A stretch of 43,083 bases of DNA from a virus. Under the pieces are notes generated by a model, which was given only the letters and a program-made list of their open reading frames with translations, searched no databases and had not been told where the DNA came from. This document shows positions 35,861 through 42,503 of this stretch, one piece after another. The stretch's first letter is position 1. Each line of letters opens with the position of its first letter. The translations under genes and the position numbers were made by a program. Where the stretch lies: positions 1-43,083 of the IMG/VR virus record IMGVR_UViG_3300025853_000189; one strand, given 5' to 3'.

Positions 35861-38800
35861 ATGGCTTGTAAATACACACATCCTATTACTGGTGAAGACA
35901 GTAAACTTTATGAAAAGTTAAGCAAACAATACAGCGAAGAAAGAGCAGATGCGTATTACAAATTTGCTACTGGGCCTGAATTTAAAAGTAAGTTCGGAGA
36001 TTGGGTACATTTTCCTGAAGATTATAAATTAAAAAAGTCAGATAAAACAACTCCTAGGTTATACGAATACGGAAGAACAGAGCCAGATGAGTTTGGCGAA
36101 ACTATGCCTATTTACGGAGAGCCTTTTTTAGAAGACGTAGTAAAAGAAGCTGAAAAAATAGGAATTACAAACAAGCCTTATAATGATGGTCAGTTTAAAA
36201 ATGAGACTAATATATTTAGAAATATAGTCCAGGGAACTATTTCCAGCATTGAAAAAACTCTTCAAAAATTACGAAGAAAAAGAATAGCTAATTTAAATGA
36301 GCTTACAACAAAAGAAACTTTAAAAGAAGATAAGGAAAACCTAAAAAAAATAATTGAAGAAGAAAGTACAAGAGAGACAAAGTTCAGAGCTGTACAACAA
36401 ATAGGAGAGTTTATTAAAAATGCTATAACTCAATTACAAGAAGCTACCGAGATTATAAATAGAATTGAAATTTCTATGGCTAGTGGAAATGTAGAAGAAG
36501 TGTCTCGAAACGCACAAGATCTACAAGCGCTTTACACTTATTTAGAAACATATAAAGAGCTAGATGATCAATTAGACGCTTTAGTTGCTAGTAAATATAC
36601 TATATTGCCTTATATGCGAAATGAAAAAGCTAGAAGAGAGGAGTTTCTAGAAAGACTAGAAGAGCTTATTGAGGCAATGCGTGTTTTAAAAGCTAAAAGA
36701 GAAGAAATAGAGGTTCGGTATGAGGAACTTATAATGGATACTGTAATAAATAAATTTAGTACAGGAAAAGAAATTATAGAAGAAGAAATGGTAGAGCTTT
36801 ACAGGCAGCAGTATTTAGCAGCCCGTAAAAAATTTAAAACAGAACAAGAAAGAAAAGAAAGGGGTATAGATAAACCTTTTGAAGAATTTATCGAAGAAAA
36901 ACTTCAAGAAGGTTCTGACTTTACAGAAAGAGGTAAGGCTCTTTTTAGAAACATGTTAAGGTCTAGAGAAGGGGATATTTCATGGGGGCATAGAATGTTT
37001 ATGAATATGTTAGATGTTCCTGATGATGTTTTAAGAGCCTTTCAAATTCAATTAGCAATTGTAGAAGACGAGATTCGTTTAGATTTCCATAAACAATTAT
37101 ATAACCTAGATAAGCTACGGGTTAAAATGATTGAAAGTTATAATAAGGTTTTTGGTAAACCTGAATCTATAGAAGATCAGTTTAAATTTATGGCAGAGTA
37201 TGATGAAGATGGAAATTATACTAAGTTTTTTGTTGCTAGGTATTACTCTGCTTGGGAAAGGTTACTAAAAGAAAAAAAGCTAGAATTTATTAATGACGAA
37301 GAGCTCACTAGAGAAGAAGCGTTAGCTGCTTACGAAGAGTGGATAGAAGAAAACACAGTAGAAAATTTTACATTACCTACGCTGGATACTTCAAAAATGT
37401 CTGAAGAAGAAAAAGAAGCGTATGAAAATGATTTAGCACTTATGGCAGATTTAAAATCTAAAATAACTTTAGCTAAAGCAAAAAAGAGACAAGAAGGAAA
37501 AAGTGATGAGTTTTTTGATGCCCAACACCAATTATATAATTTGCATAGTAAGTATCATTCAACTTTTATAATTCCAAAATCTAAAGAAGATCAGAAAAAA
37601 TATGAAAATCCTCAATACGACCAGCTATTAAAATATAAAGAAGGTACTGAAGACGAAAGAGTTTTATGGCAGTATTATAACGAATACATAAAGCTTCATT
37701 TAAAAAATGAGCAAAGTATGCCTTTTGAATTTCAATTACGTTTTAAGATGCCTAGCATGCGTAAAACTGCAATGGAGTCTTTTGAAAATATTGAAAAAGG
37801 ATTATTTGGACGTGTAAAATTATTTGGAAAGAATAGTTATATGTCAGAGATAATAAAACCTTGGATAGAAGAAAGTTTTCAATATGTGGTAGGAGAGATT
37901 GAAGAACAAGGAGATATTATAAGCGCTATAGATAAAGAAACAGAGACAGAAAAAGAAAGAAATGAAAGGCTTAAAAAAGAGCAGGATGAAATAGAGGAAA
38001 GGAGAAAGAAAAAGAAAAGACGTAAATTTTTTAGATTAACGCAATCTCACGATCTACGAGAACGACAATACGTTCCTATTTATTATAGAGGTGTAATGGA
38101 AACGGATAGGCAATCCAGAGACCTTCATACAATGCTTGTATTTAATACATTCAATGGCATTAACTATCAAAAAATGATTGAGTTTTTACCATTTGCTGAA
38201 ATGCTTTCTTCTATTTTAAAGAAAAGAAAAAAGCTAGCTGTTAAAGCAGGATTGCCTGTGTTTGGGCATAATTTTACAGGTAGAAATATAGATAAAAGAG
38301 CTTCAGAGTCTTATAATATGTTGAGAGATGAAATAGACAAACGTATGTTTGGTATTCGTCAAATTGATCCTGGATATAAAATAGGAAACATTCCTCTTAC
38401 CAAGATTGTACAAATGATGGCTCAATATACAAGTTTAACAATGCTGTCAGGTAATATAGATTCTTCATTTGCTAACTTATCTTTAGCCACCACATTAACT
38501 ATAACAGAAGGAGTTGCAGGAGAGTTTTATACCGCAAAACAAGTTGCAAAAGCAGAAGGATTATATGCGGCAGACTTTGTAAATCAATTGCAAGATGTTT
38601 TAGAGCCCGTTGACAAGTATTCTAAAATAAATCTATTAAACTATATATTCGATCCTGTTAACAGTTTTGATCACAGAGAATTTAACTACGCATACAATAC
38701 AAAAGGAAGACAGTTAATACACGGTTCTAGTTTTCATATTTTAAATCATACAGTAGAAAAACAAGTACAAAGTGTTACTATGATAGCAACGCTTTTAAAT

Positions 38801-39892
38801 ATAAAAGTTTTAGATGCTGATGGTAAATACATATCTAAAAAAGACGTAACAAAACGTGTAGACAAGAGAGAAGATGCTATGAGTTTGTACGATACATTTA
38901 ATGTAAAAGATGGAAGGATTACTTATACAGACGAAGTATCTCAAATTGAAATTAAACAAGGTTCCCGATATAAAAAATATGAGTATAAAAGTCTAGACCA
39001 AAGAAGAAAAGGGAATATTAGAATAACTCACATTGTACAAAGGATAAATCAGCAATTACATGGTAATTACAGTGTTAGAAATAGTATTAACTTCCAAAGA
39101 TTGTTGTTAGGTAACTTAATGGTACAACATAAAAAATATTTAGCACCTGGTCAAGAAAGAAGATGGGGAGGTATTAGAAAAGTTGTTATGGACTATACTC
39201 CTTTTATTGGGACTTATGCTAACTTAGACAAAGAAAAAGGAGAAACCTTGGAAGGAGAGTATCTAAATAAAAATCAAAGACCTCCACATTATAGATATTT
39301 GATATTTGATCCTACAAAAAGCATGGTAGTACCTAGAGGTTTATATGCAACTGTTTATAAATTTATAGGAAAATCAATAAGTGATTTAAAAGACCTTAAA
39401 TGGCAAGTGCTTTCTGAAAATTGGAATGAACTTAGAGAAACAGAAAAAGCTAACATGCACAGATTTGTGTCAGAGCTTGGTTTTATGGTTGCTGCTAATA
39501 TGATGGGACTTGCATTAGCAGGAATGGCTAACTCAGAAGATGATGAAGAAGCTGAAAAAATGTATTTTAGATTAAGCTTCTTTTCTTTTCGTCTATACAG
39601 TGAGTTACGTCAATATACATCACTTATAGAGCTTAGTCGTATCCTAAGAAATCCTGCAGCAACTGTAACAATGATTGAAAGAATTGCAAATTTACTAGGG
39701 CAAGGAATGACAGACGTTGGGGCTATTTTATCTGGAGAAAGTCCTGAAATATATAAATCAGGTCTTAGAAAAGGCCAGTATAAAATTGAAAAAAGATTTT
39801 TTGATACAGTTCCTTTCTATAAACACTTCACTAGAGGTGATTACATGAAAGATATTGTTAGTTTTTATACAGAAACTAACAAAACCAGATAA
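35861..39892 (+). CDS. 1343-residue cargo-type virion protein
   Basis: The last gene of the plus-strand run, 20 bases after the polymerase gene. The N-terminus has Y-K-F-A-T-G-P-E-F-K-S-K-F45-G-D-W48, a motif that recurs at or near the start of some large phage proteins, often linked to ADP-ribosyltransferase-like or nuclease modules. Charged coiled coils follow at about 110-330 and a run of basic residues (RRKKKKRRKFF) at about 712-722. The C-terminal third is more hydrophobic, with a likely membrane-active helix at about 1205-1222 (MVAANMMGLALAGMA) next to an acidic patch. No catalytic site is visible. It is probably ejected with the giant polymerase; this is inferred from position and composition. 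Confidence 0.55.
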   Translation: MACKYTHPITGEDSKLYEKLSKQYSEERADAYYKFATGPEFKSKFGDWVHFPEDYKLKKSDKTTPRLYEYGRTEPDEFGETMPIYGEPFLEDVVKEAEKIGITNKPYNDGQFKNETNIFRNIVQGTISSIEKTLQKLRRKRIANLNELTTKETLKEDKENLKKIIEEESTRETKFRAVQQIGEFIKNAITQLQEATEIINRIEISMASGNVEEVSRNAQDLQALYTYLETYKELDDQLDALVASKYTILPYMRNEKARREEFLERLEELIEAMRVLKAKREEIEVRYEELIMDTVINKFSTGKEIIEEEMVELYRQQYLAARKKFKTEQERKERGIDKPFEEFIEEKLQEGSDFTERGKALFRNMLRSREGDISWGHRMFMNMLDVPDDVLRAFQIQLAIVEDEIRLDFHKQLYNLDKLRVKMIESYNKVFGKPESIEDQFKFMAEYDEDGNYTKFFVARYYSAWERLLKEKKLEFINDEELTREEALAAYEEWIEENTVENFTLPTLDTSKMSEEEKEAYENDLALMADLKSKITLAKAKKRQEGKSDEFFDAQHQLYNLHSKYHSTFIIPKSKEDQKKYENPQYDQLLKYKEGTEDERVLWQYYNEYIKLHLKNEQSMPFEFQLRFKMPSMRKTAMESFENIEKGLFGRVKLFGKNSYMSEIIKPWIEESFQYVVGEIEEQGDIISAIDKETETEKERNERLKKEQDEIEERRKKKKRRKFFRLTQSHDLRERQYVPIYYRGVMETDRQSRDLHTMLVFNTFNGINYQKMIEFLPFAEMLSSILKKRKKLAVKAGLPVFGHNFTGRNIDKRASESYNMLRDEIDKRMFGIRQIDPGYKIGNIPLTKIVQMMAQYTSLTMLSGNIDSSFANLSLATTLTITEGVAGEFYTAKQVAKAEGLYAADFVNQLQDVLEPVDKYSKINLLNYIFDPVNSFDHREFNYAYNTKGRQLIHGSSFHILNHTVEKQVQSVTMIATLLNIKVLDADGKYISKKDVTKRVDKREDAMSLYDTFNVKDGRITYTDEVSQIEIKQGSRYKKYEYKSLDQRRKGNIRITHIVQRINQQLHGNYSVRNSINFQRLLLGNLMVQHKKYLAPGQERRWGGIRKVVMDYTPFIGTYANLDKEKGETLEGEYLNKNQRPPHYRYLIFDPTKSMVVPRGLYATVYKFIGKSISDLKDLKWQVLSENWNELRETEKANMHRFVSELGFMVAANMMGLALAGMANSEDDEEAEKMYFRLSFFSFRLYSELRQYTSLIELSRILRNPAATVTMIERIANLLGQGMTDVGAILSGESPEIYKSGLRKGQYKIEKRFFDTVPFYKHFTRGDYMKDIVSFYTETNKTR

Positions 39893-39912
39893 TGTACAGT
39901 TTCGGTAAAAAA

Positions 39913-39936
39913 AAGGTGGAGATCTCTCCCCACCTT
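39913..39936. terminator. Bidirectional intrinsic terminator between convergent gene sets
   Basis: AAGGTGG (39913-39919) pairs with CCACCTT (39930-39936) across a 10-base loop that can pair further (GGAGA with TCTCC). An A-run lies on the left, giving a U-run for minus-strand transcripts, and TTCTTT lies on the right for plus-strand transcripts. It stands 20 bases after the stop of the 1343-residue gene and 35 bases beyond the end of the minus-strand operon. Confidence 0.75.
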
Positions 39937-39970
39937 CTTTACTGTATAGTAAAACCAATCACCAATAAAA

Positions 39971-40261
39971 CTATACAGACTTGGGATCTTCTGTCCCAGT
40001 ATCATGATTATCTTTTAACAATTCAGAATCTTTATTTACAATTGCCCAATCGTTATATTGGTCAAGCTCAGCTTTAATAAGCCCTCTCATTTGATCTCCT
40101 ACAAGAGAAAGACTTTCTCCTGAATCTTTAGTATATGTACCTGCACTTTTGCTGGGCCATACCAGAATAGATCTGTTTTTCTTTAAACGATTTAAGAATT
40201 TGAGACGCTCTTTATAATCTTCATAGCTCTCATTTTCTCCTCTTTTGTTACTGTAATTCAT
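39971..40261 (-). CDS. Small hypothetical charged protein
   Basis: A 96-residue soluble protein, the last gene of the minus-strand operon, ending in TAG just before the terminator. The N-terminal third is basic and helical (YEDYKERLKFLNRLKKNRS); the rest is mixed, with LVGDQMRGLIKAELDQYNDW and an acidic end. It overlaps the upstream gene by 14 bases. I recognise no motif. Position and overlap support a real gene. Confidence 0.5.
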   Translation of the reverse strand: MNYSNKRGENESYEDYKERLKFLNRLKKNRSILVWPSKSAGTYTKDSGESLSLVGDQMRGLIKAELDQYNDWAIVNKDSELLKDNHDTGTEDPKSV

Positions 40262-40562
40262 TTAACAAATATAATGATTCTTTTCTGTATGCTAAAATAT
40301 TGTCCAAATACCGTTTGCGATGAGTGTTAATTGAATCGCAAATAAATATAATAGGACACTTTTCATATTCATCCCAAACAGAAATAAAAACATTTTGCAT
40401 ATCTCCTTTTTTAAGGTACAATGTGTCTTTATTTACACTAGGAACGGCATACTGGTAGCTTTGAGAATAACATCCATTAATTGTAGCTATCATAAAAAAT
40501 AAAAATACAAGAACATACATACTACCTAATCCAAGCATTTCAAGCTTTGATTGTTTTTTCAT
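40248..40562 (-). CDS. Small membrane-anchored or lipoprotein-like protein
   Basis: A 104-residue protein. A basic start (MKKQSK) is followed by a hydrophobic core (MYVLVFLFFMIATINGC); the cysteine at residue 31 preceded by I-N-G is a near-match to a lipobox, so this may be a lipoprotein exported to the periplasm. The rest looks like a compact beta/alpha domain with KDTLYLKKGDMQNVFISVW and a second Cys pair region (KCPIIFICDS). It overlaps its neighbours on both sides, by 23 and 14 bases. A lysis-related outer spanin or a surface-exclusion protein are possible roles; neither is shown. Confidence 0.5.
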   Translation of the reverse strand: MKKQSKLEMLGLGSMYVLVFLFFMIATINGCYSQSYQYAVPSVNKDTLYLKKGDMQNVFISVWDEYEKCPIIFICDSINTHRKRYLDNILAYRKESLYLLNELQ

Positions 40563-40737
40563 TTTTCAATTTTAAATAGTTATCAATTGCTTTTTCGGCA
40601 GAAGATCCTGATCCTTTAAGTATAGAATCTCTTTTGGCCCAGTAGTAATCTACGTCTCTTCTATAAAATGCATACCAAGTTTTATCATGCGTATTATAGG
40701 TAACTAAAATTCCATAGTAGCCGTCTTTTTTACTCAT
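40540..40737 (-). CDS. Small hypothetical protein
   Basis: A 65-residue protein rich in Tyr, Trp and Lys (YYGILVTYNTHDKTWYAFYRR), suggesting a small beta sheet, followed by a helix (SSAEKAIDNYLKLKN). The beta-beta-beta-alpha outline loosely resembles small phage domains that pair with DNA or RNA, but no family is recognised. It is coupled by an ATGA overlap to the upstream zinc-finger gene and overlaps the downstream gene by 23 bases. Confidence 0.5.
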   Translation of the reverse strand: MSKKDGYYGILVTYNTHDKTWYAFYRRDVDYYWAKRDSILKGSGSSAEKAIDNYLKLKNEKTIKA

Positions 40738-41003
40738 TCCTCTACGTCTTTACTTCGTTTCGCTTCTTCTTTTTCCTTACCACACACTTGACATTTCTTA
40801 CCACCGTTTAAGTAGTCCTTTCGCCATACGTGATTCTTGCATCGTCTCTGTCGCATCAGTCTTACGTTCTCGTCTGCCTTGCGGATGAACTCCTCTGCTT
40901 CGTCTCCTTCAAGTGTTGGAATGAACACCGTCACCTTCTGCGTTGGGCAGCTCAGTTTATGGAATCCTACTTGGTGACAGTAAGGGCATTTTTCTTTACT
41001 CAT
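40734..41003 (-). CDS. Small zinc-finger protein of atypical base composition
   Basis: An 89-residue protein with two metal-binding-type motifs: C-P-Y-C-H near the N-terminus with a further C-P, and C-K-N-H plus C-Q-V-C near the C-terminus, typical of a treble-clef or ribbon zinc site. The middle is helical and acidic (EGDEAEEFIRKADENVRLM) and the end is Lys/Glu-rich. The coding strand is visibly richer in G and C and uses codons (CGA, CGC, GAC, AAG) that are rare in the surrounding AT-rich genes, a sign of recent acquisition. It follows the 93-base gap at 41004-41096. Function unknown; nucleic-acid binding is plausible. Confidence 0.55.
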   Translation of the reverse strand: MSKEKCPYCHQVGFHKLSCPTQKVTVFIPTLEGDEAEEFIRKADENVRLMRQRRCKNHVWRKDYLNGGKKCQVCGKEKEEAKRSKDVEE

Positions 41004-41096
41004 TTTTGTTTTGGTTTAAGTTAAGAGCGAGTGGACATGTGTTACCACCATTATCACCGAGCTGATCCATGGAATTTACGGCTGTTTCTACTCTGA
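41004..41096 (-). other. Non-coding gap with no clear signal
   Basis: This 93-base interval separates the zinc-finger gene from the HExxH gene and is the only sizeable non-coding gap in the minus-strand operon. No TAnnTTTG element, strong hairpin or repeat was found on the minus strand. Its composition is less AT-rich than the nearby genes, like the adjacent zinc-finger gene, so it may be part of the same inserted segment. Confidence 0.4.
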
Positions 41097-41489
41097 TCAA
41101 GAGTTTCGCTCAGTTATTGCCTCTAAATGATGATGGGGCTGAAATCCTGTAAACATTTTTGAAATATAAGAAATAGGTTTCCAAACATCTTCAGATTGGG
41201 TAAGATTTTCTGCAGCTTCTGTTATCCAACGCTCATAATCTTGGAATGTCTCGTCTTGATTAGGTTCAGGGTATACTATATGTAATAGCTCATGAACAAT
41301 GCTTTCTTCATCTAGAGCAATGTCATGGTATATAATAGCTTTTTTTCTACCAAAATCCCTATGTATACCAACAAAATATTTTTCGCCATTGTATAAAATC
41401 TGTTCTGGTGCTATTTGATGAGCTATTATATCCCAATCACTTAAGTTTAATTTATGCTTCCAAAGATCAATAAGCGTATCAGTGCTCAT
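41097..41489 (-). CDS. Small zinc metallopeptidase-like protein (HExxH)
   Basis: A 130-residue protein with H66-E-L-L-H70 in the context ESIVHELLHIVYPE, a zincin-type active-site helix. Before it are strands (KYFVGIHRDFGRKKAIIYHD) in the arrangement seen in short ImmA/IrrE- or SprT-like domains, and after it a helix with several Glu residues (YERWITEAAENL) that could supply the third ligand. Such proteins cleave repressors or act in DNA-protein repair in other systems. It overlaps the MazG-like gene by 11 bases, suggesting coupling. The metal-binding motif is clear; substrate and exact family are unknown. Confidence 0.6.
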   Translation of the reverse strand: MSTDTLIDLWKHKLNLSDWDIIAHQIAPEQILYNGEKYFVGIHRDFGRKKAIIYHDIALDEESIVHELLHIVYPEPNQDETFQDYERWITEAAENLTQSEDVWKPISYISKMFTGFQPHHHLEAITERNS

Positions 41490-41784
41490 CTTTTACAAAT
41501 TGACCATTAACCATTTTACCTGTGCGTTTGCTTATAATATTATAAGCCCCTTCCAGGCAAACTTCAAGAGAAACTTTTTGCATTTTAGCCTGGATAATAA
41601 GTGTTACTAAAATGTCACCCATAGCATCTTGGATTTCATCGAAATCATTATCTACGATAGCATTTACTAGTTCTGTTACTTCTTCTTGAGTTTTAAGCGC
41701 TTGTTTTAGTGCGGTAGCTTTATCGAAAATACCGCGATCTTCTGCCCATTGTTCTACAGCAGATTCTAATTCAGAATAATTCAT
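41479..41784 (-). CDS. MazG-like nucleoside triphosphate pyrophosphohydrolase
   Basis: A 101-residue all-alpha protein with the MazG/dUTPase-type motif: E34-E35-x-x-E38 in the first core helix and E50-x-x-D53 with D57 in the next (DEIQDAMGDILVTL). These acidic residues bind magnesium and the enzyme hydrolyses NTPs or ppGpp-like nucleotides to monophosphates. The size fits single-domain phage MazG proteins. In phages it may reset the nucleotide pool or stringent response during takeover. It sits one base from the upstream membrane gene and overlaps the downstream HExxH gene, so it belongs to the operon. Confidence 0.7.
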   Translation of the reverse strand: MNYSELESAVEQWAEDRGIFDKATALKQALKTQEEVTELVNAIVDNDFDEIQDAMGDILVTLIIQAKMQKVSLEVCLEGAYNIISKRTGKMVNGQFVKDEH

Positions 41785-41785
41785 A

Positions 41786-42406
41786 TTAAAAATTTAAGAA
41801 ATACCGACCATAGGTTACTCCAACATAGTGTTGTTGAAGGTAACCATAGTCAGCAGTTAGATAATTGTTTTTTATTTTAAAGCCGATTCCAGCTCCTATC
41901 ATAGGAGTATATTGCATTTTAAAATCAGAAACTAATCCTACCTTAGCATGCATACCTATCGCGATTCGCGAATTGCGAATATTAGGTGTGTAGTCAATCC
42001 TTACATTTTCGCTGAAGTTTTGGTAATTCTGCCAACGTAACCTTATATCTGCCGTTTCAAAAGATGCTGTAGTGTCGTATTTGGTAACTTCAGTAAGCCA
42101 AGCCTCTACTATCTTTAACGTATCAATCAAAAATAACGTATCTAAGCGAACATCATGCACGGTTACTTGTACGGTATCATGTACGGTAACAACTTTCGTT
42201 TCAACGTATCTAACAGGCTTCTCTTTCCACCTGTCTACATACTCTATGACTGGTACTGGCTTTTCTATTACAGTAGTGATAGGCTTGCCACTTGTGTCAC
42301 CGCAGCCTTTCCATGCAACTATCACTCCCAATAGAAATGCTATCAGATACGGCAGGTATGTTTTTAATAGATGTTTTACTATGTCGTTGTTCAGTATCCA
42401 GCTCAT
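41786..42406 (-). CDS. Membrane-anchored protein with beta-rich C-terminal part, possible spanin-like
   Basis: A 206-residue protein. Residues about 17-32 form one transmembrane helix (TYLPYLIAFLLGVIVAW), followed by a Val/Thr/Pro-rich stalk of short repeats (VHDTVQVTVHDV), then a C-terminal half with alternating strands ending in a terminal Phe (YGRYFLNF), as in proteins that insert in or contact the outer membrane. The topology resembles small Bacteroidota phage proteins with a membrane anchor and periplasmic stalk. It overlaps the 67-residue membrane protein by 110 bases in another frame, recalling overlapping spanin gene pairs. Lysis is a possibility; the evidence is topology only. Confidence 0.55.
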   Translation of the reverse strand: MSWILNNDIVKHLLKTYLPYLIAFLLGVIVAWKGCGDTSGKPITTVIEKPVPVIEYVDRWKEKPVRYVETKVVTVHDTVQVTVHDVRLDTLFLIDTLKIVEAWLTEVTKYDTTASFETADIRLRWQNYQNFSENVRIDYTPNIRNSRIAIGMHAKVGLVSDFKMQYTPMIGAGIGFKIKNNYLTADYGYLQQHYVGVTYGRYFLNF

Positions 42407-42500
42407 CTTTCAGTGATTCTACTCTTATTCCCATCGCTACTACAAGTAGGCATAAACCTAATATTGCGATGGATAATATTTTAAATTCATAATCTTTCAT
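42297..42500 (-). CDS. 67-residue membrane protein overlapping the downstream gene
   Basis: A single-pass membrane protein: a short N-terminus (MKDYEFK), one helix (ILSIAILGLCLLVVAMGI), then a charged, probably coiled segment (RVESLKDELDTEQRHS) and a Ser-rich end. Its last 110 bases overlap the start of the 206-residue gene. A small inner-membrane protein with a coiled stalk paired with a second envelope protein fits the pattern of inner-membrane spanin subunits, but neither member is a known family to me. It begins three bases after the end of the radical SAM gene. Confidence 0.5.
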   Translation of the reverse strand: MKDYEFKILSIAILGLCLLVVAMGIRVESLKDELDTEQRHSKTSIKNIPAVSDSISIGSDSCMERLR

Positions 42501-42503
42501 AGA

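Noticed and set aside
39892-40077. 61-residue plus-strand frame starting at the stop of the 1343-residue gene
   Set aside because: It runs through the terminator hairpin and is antisense to the end of the minus-strand operon.
42072-42492. Two plus-strand frames (114 and 66 residues)
   Set aside because: They are antisense to the overlapping envelope genes and are Thr/Ser-rich, reflecting repeat codons on the other strand.
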